A stretch of 64,000 bases of DNA from Isoetes taiwanensis (GCA_021234155.1 JAJEKV010000017.1:4436792-4500791); one strand, 5' to 3'. Counted from the first letter of the stretch, positions 1-11,639 are shown. Program-made: numbers and translations. Notes: generated by a model not told the origin, from the sequence alone.

Positions 1-132
1 GTACTTATCCTATTTTCATAATAGTCATGCAAGTATTAAAAGCTAAGAATCTATTTAGTACTATTGACTACAGACGAGGCAAACAAGACCTAACCACATA
101 AGCAATTTAGCACTAATATGCTACTTAATCAA

Positions 133-1061
133 CTAGCAATAACACAAGAGATTTAACAAGGCTTTATAATAATTGAATATAAAAAATAAGGCGAGGACAA
201 AACTCACTTGGCTCACTTCGAGATAATGTGTCGGATGTTTAGGATGCCTCCCTCTTCCTGATCTAACATCTTTGGCGTTTGGAGATACTCTGGTGTGCTT
301 TGCCCAATAAAATTTAACACAATCAATTACTTCTTCACTGAGACAATCAATCCTTTTCTTCCTTCCTTCAAGTGCCAACTTACATTCTCCTTTCTGCACT
401 GAAATCATATGCCTTGTAGCTAAAGATATGTTCCTGGGATGGATACCCAATGCTTTAGCGTAACGCCTTTTCTTGCCATGAGGTGCATGCGCAATTGACA
501 TAGAAAGTGCTGACCTTTTAGCTGCAAGCTTTTAGCTGCAGGGTTTTTTAATCCTAGTAGTAATGATTGTACTAGCCCATTGTATGGGTCCCATGACCTA
601 TTGGTCTTCGTGGACGTTAAAAAAATCTATTCTATTCTATGCTACATGTTGATTTCACTTGTTGCAGACCATCCTTTAGATTGCATACAATATCAGCGTG
701 AATTTGCCTCTCTTTACCAAGCTTCGAAATTCCTAATGACCTATTATTCTTAACAAGCTCCCATACTTTTTGCACGTCATCATTGTTAAGATCTTTGGTA
801 ATATTCAAATAGTATCTTACAATTTTAAGAGCCTTGTACTTCAATCTCCAAACTAGCAACCCTGAATTTGGCCCATTATCCTCATTACAAACCAAATGAG
901 CTGCCTCCTCCTTGCGTCTTTGACATTGAGCTCTCTTCTTCCATCTAGCCTTTATTTTTTGCTCTTCCCTTCTTCATTGTTGTACTGCATCAGAATCTTC
1001 CATGCTTGTATCAATCTCTGGATTTCCATCCACAGTGGCATCTAATCCTGCAATCTCCATC
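133..1061 (-). pseudogene. Transposon-type ORF, N-terminal part, split by a LINE tail
   Basis: I do not recognise the function. Reading from about 1,061 down, the frame gives an acidic N-terminus (MEIAGLDATVDG...), a basic stretch (KARWKKRAQCQRRKEE), then WRLKYKALKIVRYYL (about 895-632). After an interruption it resumes as GKKRRYAKALGIHPRNIS and ends with TRVSPN and HPTHYLEVSQ just before a GT splice donor near 210. The 510-645 segment between the two parts is a LINE 3' tail, so the gene has been interrupted. There is also an in-frame stop near 975. The TRVSPN...HPTHY signature reminds me of multi-copy transposon proteins of plants and oomycetes; this is recollection, not a search. The downstream part of the gene lies outside the window or is lost. 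Confidence 0.45.
510..645 (+). mobile_element. 5'-truncated LINE 3' tail (copy a)
   Basis: The stretch ends in GGTCCCATGACCTATTGGTC, then TTCGTGGACGTTAAAA, followed by a (TCTAT)n tract at about 626-641. The same terminal block is found at 18,075-18,226, 23,251-23,394 and 38,871-39,016, in two cases directly downstream of LINE reverse-transcriptase/zinc-finger coding sequence. It is therefore a heavily 5'-truncated LINE copy, or a SINE using the same tail. It sits inside the ORF on the minus strand. No clear target duplication was found. Confidence 0.65.
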
Positions 1062-1079
1062 TGAAGAAAGAATGTACTA

Positions 1080-1700
1080 AAACACACGAAAAAGTTTAGG
1101 AAGCTAGATCTGCAAATAGTCAAAATCTTAAATATTATATTGAAGTGCAAAAACCTTAAAGATATGAGGTTTTGACATAGCCACTACTCCATATATTATA
1201 GGGCTAGAGTAGAATGCTTTCAAGTTCAAAAAAAATATTAATATCAGTGGAATGTTATTTCCATGTTTGAGCTCAAATTTACTTTTGAGTCTGGACTCAA
1301 ATATACCAGTGGAATGCGATTTCCATGTTCGATTCATGAGGCAGGGATTCAGATACACTAATTACTTACAAAATGAATTTTGCAAATAGGAAAAAAGAAA
1401 CACAATAAACATCGCTCCATTCAAACTTGGAATAAATCGAAAGACGAGAAGCAAACATGAAGATTTCGATCTTCTAGTTTTCCTTTTCGGCAACCAATGC
1501 GTGCAGCCGATTTTCCAAGAATCGTGCAATTCGAATTTTTAATGCTATTTTTGTTTTTAATGAAATTTGAAATTTCCTCCAAGATTCCTAACAACCTCAC
1601 GTGGATTTATTGCTTTTTAGTACTAAATTGGGGGACAAAGGGGACAAGAAAAATGAGACGCCCTATTGTGCTTGGACCCTAACACTTGTGAAGGCTATAT
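1080..1700. other. AT-rich stretch, no gene recognised
   Basis: AT-rich sequence with short chance ORFs only. It contains the repeated phrase ATATACCAGTGGAATG(C/T)GATTTCCATG and a related copy near 1,245-1,330, a local degenerate duplication. Nothing else stands out. Confidence 0.4.
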
Positions 1701-3300
1701 AATTTTGTATAGGTACAAATATAGCCTATATTTACGTATTAAGTAGCTAATAACAAGTTGATCTTTGCAATAAAGTTAAGTCTTTATATTCATGTGTGTG
1801 TGATCTTGCAGGGTTAGTACAGGTTCGTCACCTTAACATAACGTTGAGGACAGCATTATCCTAAGGGGGGAGAATGTGACATTCCTCGAAAATATATGCC
1901 ATAAATACGTATATTTCTAGGCCCCGTTGTCATGAACCTACGCAAAAATAAGGAAAATACATGGAAAATATGCAAGAAATACGGAAGCAGTACGCCAAGA
2001 TCGACAAAGAATCTGATATATGAAAAATCAAGAGTGATAGATAGGCTTCTCATTCATCTCAGCAGATTTTCTACAATGGTGGACAGTGGGTAGCCGCACA
2101 CATGCGAACTACCCACGAAAAATAAAGGGAAAATCCAATTATATCATTTGGACCCCAAAAAAATACAATGCTAATAGATGAGTGGCTGATGTACCTGCCG
2201 AAAGCTTATCACCGAGATTAAAAAACCCCGCCCTTTCGGGTTTTCGAGGAAAAACCCTAGTGATAAGCCTTCGGCAAGGGGCTTAGACAAACGTAAGGCA
2301 TAGAATCGCTCCCAAAAACCCCCGCATGGAGAAGTCGAAACAGATGCCGCTCGCCAACCTGTACCTGCACATCACCAACACAACAAACGAAAAAACATAC
2401 CAGAGAATAGCATCACCCAAATGGTGGAAAAAAGCATCACCCAAATGGTGGAAAAACATGATAAAACAGAAACTTGTAGAAAATATAATAAACAAAGAAG
2501 GGGGGGGGTGGGTTCAAAGAGAATAAGGTACTAGCCGAGAAAGAGGAAGCCGATGAGACGTGGATGCAGAAACGCGCCTGAAATAGCGAACTCCCCAACC
2601 AAAACGGGTATGCGCCGCCCGCATGCATGCATGACATGCATGCTCGTCCCATTCTAGAATGGCGATCCGATGTCTCGGATCGATGCGATTCTAGAATGGG
2701 ACTCGCAAGAAACCAACAAAGCGCCCGACTACCAGAGAACTTCCTTACAAACTAGGATCGAGGACGAAGGTCACAGGACGAGGCCAACGGCCGGTAAAGG
2801 ATAGCAAGAAAGATACGCCAAATTGGCTAAACCAGGCAGGAAGAAGCCCCTCCCCTGCCTGGAAACAATTCAAAGAGAATAAGGTACCGCTGAGAGAAGA
2901 GGAAGCGCCGATGAGACGTGGATGCAGAAACGCGCCTGAAATAGCGAACTCCCCAACCAAAACGGGCATGCGCCGCCCGCATGCATGCATGACATGCATG
3001 CTCGTCCCATTCTAGAATGGCGATCCGATGTCTCGGATCGATGCGATTCTAGAATGGGACTCGCAAGAAACCAACAAAGCGCCCGACAGGAACACGAGAC
3101 AGATGCATAGAAGACTCAAGACTGGCGTTAAACCGAAATGGTTTGACAAGAAGGAGATGCATCCTTATATATCTAGACCAACGGTCAAGATGGTGCCACT
3201 CCAATGGATGAGATCATGCCAAGTGTCGCGCATGCATGTTTCTAGGACCTCCTGGAAGCCGCCCCACATATGAAAAAGACGTGAGGGAATGTTCTTAACA
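1700..3300 (+). mobile_element. Probable gypsy-type 3' end: polypurine tract and LTR
   Basis: CTAAGGGGGGAGAA at 1,861-1,874 looks like a polypurine tract, followed at once by TGTGACATTCC, a plausible LTR start. A matching end, GGGAATGTTCTTAACA, closes at 3,300, so a 1,426-bp LTR with TG...CA ends is a reasonable reading. About 150 bp before the tract could be the end of an internal region. No second copy of the LTR is in the window, so this could be a solo or truncated LTR. An alternative is that part of this region belongs to the LTR of the neighbouring minus-strand gypsy fossil, whose own LTR appears to start near 3,457. Confidence 0.4.
2513..3087. repeat. 217-bp direct repeat, two copies, with nested palindromes
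   Basis: Copies lie at 2,513-2,729 and 2,869-3,087 (spacing 356 bp) and are almost identical over the second 170 bp. Each carries the arms CCCATTCTAGAAT and ATTCTAGAATGGG (2,648-2,660 with 2,688-2,700; 3,006-3,018 with 3,046-3,058). Between the arms is an inner palindrome CGATCCGA-TGTC-TCGGATCG, and just upstream a GCATGCATG/CATGCATGC block. A 21-bp tandem duplication (AGCATCACCCAAATGGTGGA) is found at about 2,408-2,450. The placement inside a likely LTR suggests duplicated promoter or enhancer sequence. Confidence 0.85.
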
Positions 3301-3303
3301 AAC

Positions 3304-3366
3304 ATTGGTAGCGCACTTAGCAAAGGTATGTAACTTGCAACTAGGAGGTTGCGAGTTTAAATCCAG
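3304..3366 (+). repeat. tRNA-derived SINE head
   Basis: TGGTAGCGCACTTAG resembles an RNA polymerase III A box and GGTTGCGAGTTTAAATCC a B box, spaced as in tRNA-derived SINEs. The sequence does not fold into an intact tRNA (the acceptor stem is missing), so this is a SINE remnant rather than a tRNA gene. Confidence 0.5.
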
Positions 3367-3809
3367 GCTTGTGCAACTACCCTTTTGCATCTGTGTGACA
3401 ACCATCTTATGTACATATGAGTATAATATATGATACAAATATCGTATGGTCGACACACCATCCCCCTCCTACGATGGCGACGAGTCCTCGGAGCTAGGGC
3501 CGGAGTACTCAAACTTGGCTTATTTGGGTGACATCGGTGAAACTCCGCAATTTTTATCAGGATCATTAGTCAGATTCTCGGCAGGCTCCTAGGTTCTGTC
3601 ACTTGGCGAGCAACCTTCCCAATCGACAAAATAATACGATCGTCGACAAGGAAACTTGGAGTCCAGAATCTCTCGAACTCGAACTCCTCATGATCATCAA
3701 TTTCTACTGGTGGTGGCGGCGGAGGAACGCGATCCGGGAAATTTAACTGTGTAGGGCTCCAATAGAGAAACATGAAATACTGGATGGAGCCGAACAGCTG
3801 GAGGAAGCT

Positions 3810-4131
3810 AGTGATGACTTTAACGTGTGATATATTGTGAAAATGTTATAATTCACCAATTTTATAAATCTAAGTTCGATGGTTTAGTAGGATGCGTTAG
3901 CTCAAAAGATTTATAAAATCACCAAAATTTGATAATATTGCATCCTAATTATAATTTAAACAATAGATAAGTTTATCAAATTAATGGACATTCTATAGTA
4001 GGAGATCTTAATTTTTGGTAAGACATCTTAATTCTACTAAATTCGTTTCTACAAAAAAGTTAAAAAAATAGAAAACAATCGCCACCATTTCTATAGTTTA
4101 AAAGTAGATAGAGGATGATAAAGTCATCACT
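3810..4131. mobile_element. 322-bp MITE inside the gypsy fossil (MULE-like)
   Basis: Perfect 13-bp terminal inverted repeats AGTGATGACTTTA lie at 3,810-3,822 and 4,119-4,131 around an AT-rich non-coding core. The flanks GGAGGAAGCT (3,800-3,809) and GGAGGGAGCT (4,132-4,141) differ at one base, giving a 9-10 bp target duplication, the length typical of Mutator-like elements. It is non-autonomous. Confidence 0.75.
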
Positions 4132-6420
4132 GGAGGGAGCTCGAGCTGGAATGCCACATTGCTGATCTGAGTCGTGATCCGGTAAGGAGCACGGCGACAA
4201 TAGTCAAGCTTGTTGCAGGGACATGAGTTAGGGAGGTTCCTACGAAGAAGCCAGACAAGGTCATTAACCTGAAATTTAGGAGCTTCCTGCTGATAGCGTT
4301 CCTGTGCTCGGTGAAGATGATGCTGAAGATCTAATTGAAGAGCCTGGAGTTTCTCAAGTCGAGACTCGGCACTAGGATTGACAGAGTCACCACCAGCGAC
4401 ACTAAGGGAACCAACGAGAATGCTGACCAGAGTTCAGAAAGAATAGAGTCTGGCCAGTGCAAGCATGTACTGAGTTATTATAGGCCAATTCAGCTAATGG
4501 AAGATAATCGACCCAATCATCCTGCTGATAACTGATAAAGCACCTTAAATATTGCTCTAGAGTCTGATTAGTGTGCTCTGCCTACCCATTACTTTCTGGA
4601 TGATGACCAGATGTCAATGAGCAGTCGATATGCAATAACTCCAAAAGCCGCTTCCAAAAACCAGCGACAAACTGCGGTCCACGATCGCTAACGATAGTAT
4701 CGGGCAAGCCGTGAGGTCTGACTACTTCACGAAGAAGAAGATCCCATGTTCCCTCACTGGTGATGGTGACGTTGCAGGGAATAAAATGAGCCATCCTAGA
4801 GAAATGATCAACAACAACCATGATGGCATCATAACCCCGAGAGAGTGGCAACTCCGGAATAAAGTCTATAGAAATGCTCTTCGAAGGTCCATCTGGTATC
4901 GGCAGTGGCTGAAGAAGGGCATGAGGAAGATGCCTTGGAACCTTCGCTCGACAGCAGATGTCACACGATCGAATAAAAGCATCGACAGAGCGACGAAGCC
5001 CAGGCCACCAATACTATCAACTAATAAGTTCAAGAGTCTTGACTACTCTAAAGTGTCCGGCCATAGGTGAATCATAGCAAGCCTGAGAACCCGAAGCTGA
5101 GAAGCACCATCTGACACATATAGAAGCCCATCACGAAACAGAAGTTCATCTCGAACCTCAAAACGCTCATAGTCTAATGGTATTTGTGGAGACGATGACG
5201 CAGAGCCAAGGTGTGAGAATACATCCTGAGCCAATGGATCGGAGGGCAAAGATGCTCAAACATACTCCAACAAGGCCATATCATGAGGCCTCTCGAACAA
5301 AGTGAGGGCCATAAGCTGGAACCGATCAGGTCCTAGAATAACCTGTGATGGCTGATCAAATGCAGGATCATCTAGCTTGGGCTCAAGGTAGGAGCGTTGA
5401 GACAACGCATCAGACTTCCCTTGGAGGGATCCAGAACGGTACTTGATCAGAAATTAATACAGGATAATACTTGAGTATGCCACGAGGCCTGGCGACGGTT
5501 GAGCACTCGAGCAGACTGAAAATATTCTAGATTTTGATGATCTGTATAGACTGTGATCTTGTGAGGGGATCCCTCCAGAAAACGTCTCCACTCCTCGAAA
5601 GAATCCACTATCGCCAACAACTCCTTGTCAGAATAGTTGATTTTAGCAGCCTGAAACTTTCGTGAGTGATAGACAATTGGATGCAATTCATGGTCATCCC
5701 CCTCCTGTGACAGAATCCCACCAAGAGCAAAATTAGAAGCATCTGCTTCGACAACATATAGACGCAAAGGATCTGCATGAGCAAGAACTGGCGTCGTGGT
5801 AAAAGCATGCTTCAGAGTAACGAAAGCAGATTCTGCCTCCACATTCTATTCAAATGGCACGTCCTTAACCGTGAGGCGTGTCAAAGGAAGGACAATCTCC
5901 GAATAATCCCAAATGAAACGCTGATAGAAATTGGCAAACCCAACAAAACATAGACCATCTCGAATGGATGAAGGTGTTTGCCACTCCAGATCCGTGTTGA
6001 CCTTTTCGGGATCCATAGAGACTCCATGTGGAGTGATATGATAGCCAAAGAACATTATCCTGCTCGAACTGATACTTCTCAATTTTGGCATATAACCCCT
6101 GCACACGAAGCTTCTGAAGAACCTGTCGAACGTGCCTCTCATGTTCTTTGAGAGTCTTAGAATCTTATATTATAATGTTATTCAGTAAGTGTTGGACCCA
6201 GCCCTAGATCCAACGGCTCAGATCTAGAGCTGCAGATCCGACGGTCGTGGTAAAAAAAAAACAGGGCGCTTCCTTCTTCGGCTGCGGTGGAGTTCAATTT
6301 TTTCGAGCTCTATCTCTGAGCGCTGAGTTCCAAAAGGCTCCAGGTTTAGATCGTGTTATGATAGGTCATGATAGGACCTTCGCTTCTTCAAGTTCGGCTC
6401 CACAGGGTTCGAATGGAGCT

Positions 6421-6556
6421 TGGGATGGCACACACTCTTGATGATCCATATCTAATTCCACAGGGCCGATTTTATGCCTGAATGGCTTTGGGATGGCACA
6501 CACTCTTGATGATCCATATCTAATTCCACAGGGCCGATTTTATGCCTGAATGGCTT
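6421..6556. repeat. 68-bp perfect tandem duplication in the Helitron
   Basis: Two identical units at 6,421-6,488 and 6,489-6,556, each starting TGGGATGGCACACACTC and ending ATGCCTGAATGGCTT. No sequence difference was seen, so the duplication is recent. Confidence 0.95.
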
Positions 6557-6958
6557 TCTAACAAATGTCTCTCACAACTGTAAGGCGACGAGTTGCTGCG
6601 TTGACTTCTAAGGTGCATTCTCTGTTAGCCTAGGGTTTAATCTTCATTAGGCACGAGTTTACTTCTGTATGTTTCCTGAACGTTCTTTAAGGCATCTGGG
6701 ATTCTCCTTGCGAATCACCATTCAATCACACAGATTGAATACACTGATTGTCAAACCCCCCGTCATCTGTGTCTCCAGTTTAAATTGAAAGTTATTTTGA
6801 TGTTTGGTAGGAAGCTATCACTACTACTGCACTAGGGTGTGATTTTACAAATCACAGATAAAGCATTAAGCTTCAACCACTGCTTACATGTGGATGAAAT
6901 TTTCTGCAGTAGAGTTGCCTGTTCATGCTGCTTCTATTTCATGGTAATTTTAAGCCAG

Positions 6959-7047
6959 TTTACAATGCGATGGAGATGGAAGTTGGAGGTGAGAAGAATA
7001 TCCCAAAGCATAGTGCAGTAGCAATGTTCTGTGGTGTAGGCCTTCAG
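6959..7047 (+). pseudogene. Captured exon candidate inside the Helitron
   Basis: An open 89-nt segment is bounded by a splice-acceptor-like TTTTAAGCCAG and a donor CAG|GTAATC. It reads (x)YNAMEMEVGGEKNIPK then HSAVAMFCGVGLQ without a stop. A second open block, about 7,634-7,862 (RVNSEKLIMTPESGM...), follows an acceptor-like TCATTCAG. I do not recognise the parent gene. Helitrons commonly capture host exons, which is the most likely reading; the fragment is too short to be certain. Confidence 0.4.
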
Positions 7048-10000
7048 GTAATCAATTTATTGACAGTATGATGCAACCAAATTCGTGTCATGGAATTGCA
7101 AATACATGTTCTTGATTCCAAAACGTGGCCAATATTTTCTTGAGATTTAGAAAAGCTGTAAGGAACAGATAGAAACCTGACAGGAACTGATGCTCATGTG
7201 TGTGGTCCCCTTGGAAACCTGTAAAATTCAGGACCTGTACATATTTGCCAGTGGTTTCTTGACTGAAAGTTAGACTTTTTTGACTGAAAGTTTGACTGAA
7301 AGTTTGACTGAAAGTTATGTGTGTGGTTTCTTTTGCTATGGCATGAGTATGCAGTAGACTTCCCTTGCTTATTCCTCGGTTCTTTAGGATTTCTGTAGAC
7401 ATGATGGTGGATAGGATCTCAGGATCATGGATCCACAATTTATTAAATTGTCATGTTTATTGGGTCCCTTTGGTGTGTTTCAAACTCTAATCTTCTGTGC
7501 TGGTGTGTTTAAACTCTATAATCTATACCATATTTGTAATGAGTATTATGTACATTTCCAGGAACCTCGGCCTATGATAATATTCCATTTTGTGAAATAT
7601 TGAACATTTAAACTAGGCAATTTATTGCCTATAATGTTGCCTTATCATTCAGAGGGTAAATTCTGAGAAGCTGATAATGACACCAGAATCAGGCATGATT
7701 TCTTATGTTTGTTCACAATTTCAACTTTCAATTGGGCAGCTCACGCAACACTTTGATCTTTTATGTGAAAATATGCAGGAGTATATCATCTGTTGGACAT
7801 CACAATTGCAACATGCACAATGGAAACATGTAGCATTTCAAAAAGTTGAAGATGGTTTATGCTGAGACCTGGCATATCAAGGTATTGTTGTAGAACAATC
7901 CCTTCTAGCATTAAATCATGGCAGCATAGACTGAGGCATCTCTATTCAATAGGTTTAGTTTGTGCAGAATAATGCAAGATAATCATCGTTGTGGATATGA
8001 CAGGATTCAAAGGCTTTATTCAGAGATGGAATGTGAGCTGTATTCTTGGAAAAAGGTTGTAAAACATCTAAAGCTACACTCTCTATAACCTGATTCAAAA
8101 TGTGGAAGTGGATCATGTATGTGGGCAATAATTGCTAGGCATTAAGATCCAGTGATTATGATATGAACAGAGTTAATTCAGAATCCCCGCATCTGGAGTT
8201 GCTGGTTCATTGGTGCCAGGTCTGTATTTGTAGATTATTGTTAACCAATTGCTCAAGTTAACTGTGAGATACAGTATATTTGCATTGTACATGGGACCGT
8301 CCAGCTTTTGCCAACTCTTAAGGCCTTCTCAAAAGGGCTTTGCATGAATGCATGAAGAACTCGGAAGGGCGTGCACAACTAATCAGTACCTACTGGAATA
8401 TCTACGTTGTGCTCCGCCAGTTAATAAGTGGAAGATACAACTGACAACAACAATGTAGACGATTGTAAGTTAAGTAGATTGATAAACGCTGCATAAGAAT
8501 GGCAGCATCTTTTCTACTGGGATGTATAGGTTCCTGTAGGGTTGCTTGAATCCTAATTCGACAGCAGATCAATTGCTTTAACTCTAAATTCTAGCATCCT
8601 AATCTTCTTTCCCAGCCGGACACACCTGTAAACGCTACAATGCCATCAGCCAACTGGGTATATCAGCCCACGGTGATTGGCTATAAACTGGCATTTCGTT
8701 TTTGAATTTGTTGGTTGAAAGCTATATCGTGTGTTTTAGTTTGATCCTCTCTTTTATAGCATTGAAGCTAGCCTCCTCTGATCCTTTGCATACTGTCTTA
8801 AAAAATTAGAAGAAGAGGATGCTTCAATGAATAACATTAACATGGTTGTCTTAATTATATGTACATGATTTGCAACCATGCCCTTTGAAATAATGATCAT
8901 GTCAGAACTCACCTTATGCCAGCCCAATAGGCCATTGTATAACTGAAGGCTGGCTTCTTAAAACACAATACAAATTGTGCAATCTAAGGTGTCTGTGATA
9001 CGATACCTATTCTCTTAGACAAACTTTTGCAAAAATATTAACCTATATATATGAACCAACTTTGACCTTCACAATCAGGATGCATTAAGGCTGATTAATA
9101 ATCATGCAGGGAACCTATGGAATAAAATCAATTGATCAATATTTTCATGTCCAATAAATGATGAAAGCGAATTAATGTATGCCTATATTGCCCTAGCATT
9201 ACTAAGTATCATTCCCTCACATAGGTTTAGCACACTAAAATTAAGAGATGTTTGGCATTTAAAACCTTGGGGCTAACCTTGCGAAAGATAAGGTATGCAA
9301 TATTTGGTCCTAAAAGGCCCAATGTTATGTTGGGTTTCCTAAGCACATTCCCTCCTGTTGTTCTATTAGAATTCCATTTGTTTTCCTTCATTTATGCCTA
9401 TCATGCAAACAATTTTGCGTCCAATGTTATGTTGTGTTTCTTAAACCCATGCCAAGTTGTTCACTAGCCAATTGCATGTTGGGTTTCTATTCCCTATTTT
9501 CCCAATTGCATGTTATACTCGGTTTCCTTAACATTTACCATGATCCATTGTAACACTCCCGTGTTACCACGGCTTCCGGTCAGAACATTGATTTCGGGCA
9601 TCATTAGTGGGGCATGGGGCATGCTAACACTTCATTAATAATGTAGGGAATTAATGGTTAAGGCATTTTCGTTGATATTATTATTAATATTAAGGAAAAT
9701 GGCTATTAGGGGACGTGTGTCACCATTCTGGACTGCCTCTTAGCCCAGCTTCTAACTTGGGCTAGAGAAGTGCAATTCTGAAGCTCAGGCACTCAGATTG
9801 TGACGTTTGAGGAGCTTGATTTCAGAAAGACGTTTGCTGCCAGATTGGAGTCAGGGTTCAAAATCATGTTCAGTCAATTTCTATAAAGTTTCATGTTTAA
9901 TTGATCTTTGTAAAATGTTTCAAAGGTCAAAGCATTTTTTACATTCCTCTTGGCTAATCATTGAATGCCAAACCTTTGAATTCCTCTTGGTTACAAGATA

Positions 10001-10226
10001 AAAAATGCCAAATCTTAAAATTCTATGCGAGTTATCAATTTGTAGTTGGAGGCAAAAGGCAACATCTATTATGTAGATAATTTAACTATGATGAGCTTGA
10101 ACCTTTTTTTCTATTGAATATCAAATACCATACCACTTCTATTACGTAGATATGATGAGGCAAAAGGCAAAAATTGCACTTTCCCCTCTGTCTTGAACTT
10201 AAAAAGGCCCCTTAGGTCCTATAGAT

Positions 10227-10266
10227 CTCTTATACTATACTATACTATACTCTAGCTTTGCCATGT
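10227..10266 (+). repeat. (ATACT)n tract near the Helitron 3' end
   Basis: TCTCTTATACTATACTATAC and following repeats resemble the TC-rich 5' termini of plant Helitrons and the actual 5' end of this element. Together with the 3' hairpin it could mark a 140-bp mini-Helitron end-pair nested at the 3' end. Confidence 0.4.
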
Positions 10267-10624
10267 GTATTTTTGTAGAAATGGATATCAATACAAATAT
10301 GGGCACTGTCTGGTATCATTTACAAGTCCCCAACTAATGCCCAGCAACGCTGGGCACTGTTACTAGTAAATAAGAATATCATCCAAGTAGATGATAACAA
10401 AGGTATCTAAGAACTCTCGAAAGACATCATTGACCATATGCTGGAATACTGCTAGAGCATTGTAAGTCCAAACGGTATAACTATGTACTCAAAATGGCCA
10501 TACCGAGTATGAAAAGTTGTTTTCCATTCATCACCCTCCCAGATCCAGATAAGATTGTAGGCACCCCGAAGATCAATCTTAGTAAAATAATGTGCACCTT
10601 GGAATCGCTCCAACAACTCTGGGA

Positions 10625-11105
10625 TCTGTCACAATCTTAGTACACTCCAACAACTCTGGAATTTGTCACATTTAAGGGTCTGGACGGGACTTGAACCCAA
10701 TACCTCTGGAGTGGTAGTTGTTCATCCTAACCGAAAAGACCACGATGACCTAGTGGTTAATCGTCACATTATCGTCCCCTCAAGGCCCCCCTCCTTGAAG
10801 GCTTGCAACCGGGGAAATTTAGGGCGGACTGAAATCGATCTCCTTGAAGGCTTACAACTGGGAAAATTTAGGGTGGACTGAAACCAAGGAGTGTGACGAT
10901 AACCATCTGGACTCCCAATCCTATTTCGAGTTGCCCATACCACTATGGCATGAGTTATCCAAATCACACTATCATATTTAAGGGTCTGGACAAGACTTGA
11001 ACCCACTACCTCTGGAGTGGTAGCTGTGCATCCTAACCGAAAAAGCCACGATGATTTGGATGAAACTGAATCACATGCTCCAGACCTGATGGTTAATCCT
11101 CACAG
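10625..11105 (-). repeat. Insertion with two tRNA-derived SINE-like units
   Basis: Two direct copies (about 10,672-10,760 and 10,977-11,062) read on the minus strand as tRNA-like sequence. Each has a B box GGGTTCAAGTC(C/T) and an A-box-like AGGTCATCGTGG, separated by GGTTAGGATG and similar bases. They begin with the shared phrase TTAAGGGTCTGGAC on the plus strand. Between them, AAATTTAGGGCGGACTGAAA and AAATTTAGGGTGGACTGAAA form a further short duplication. The whole block interrupts the reverse-transcriptase region of the gypsy fossil. Confidence 0.55.
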
Positions 11106-11639
11106 GATCAGAGGACGTGGATACCGATTTAGCACTGTGATCTTATTGAGCCCACGATAATCAACGACCAGACGCAACGAATCATCCTTCTTTTTTACGA
11201 AGAAGATAGGCGCTCTAGCAGGGGAGTGAGAATGTCGAATGAAACTAGTAGCTAGATTCTCTTCAATATAATCCCCCAAAACCTTCAACTCAGCAGGAGA
11301 TAGGCCATATATCGGACAATATGGCGGCATTGTCCCGGGCTGCAAATCAATAGGACAATCATATGGACGATGCTCTAGGAGCTTGCTGGCCTTGACTTTA
11401 TCAAAAACATCAGAAAAGTCACTATATTTATCTGGGAGCATTGGAGCAGACTTCACTGATGCCAAGCTAGCTGACGGGTGAACCTGGATTGCAAATACTG
11501 AACTTGGATCTTGCCTTCCAGATTTAACGAACTCGCAAAGAGAAATATTCGAGATACAAAAGTGAGGGCATGAAGGAGCCTCTACAGAAGCCGGAGCAGG
11601 AACATGAGCAGGAGCAACTGGATTCTGGGTAGTCTCTTT

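Larger units (their letters stand above)
6163..10366 (+). mobile_element. Non-autonomous Helitron, 4,204 bp
   Basis: The element starts with TC (TCTTATATTATAATG) after host A and ends with CTAG before host T, as Helitrons do. Eleven bases from the 3' end is a perfect hairpin GCCCAGC-AAC-GCTGGGC (10,339-10,355). The insertion site is defined independently by the interrupted gypsy sequence: ...CTTAGAA abuts TAAATAAG... with no target duplication. No Rep/helicase coding was seen, so it is non-autonomous. The interior holds exon-like fragments, a 68-bp tandem duplication and long non-coding stretches resembling introns and untranslated regions of captured host DNA. It must be younger than the gypsy copy it entered. 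Confidence 0.9.

Noticed and set aside
3304-3366. tRNA gene on the plus strand
   Set aside because: Lacks an acceptor stem and has a degenerate B box; kept as a SINE head.
6163-10366. Host gene spanning the 4.2-kb block
   Set aside because: Its ends are Helitron termini and the exon-like pieces are too short and scattered; captured fragments are more likely.
10672-10760. tRNA gene on the minus strand
   Set aside because: A- and B-box-like elements exist, but no acceptor stem or proper anticodon arm could be drawn, and a second copy lies 300 bp away; SINE is the better reading.
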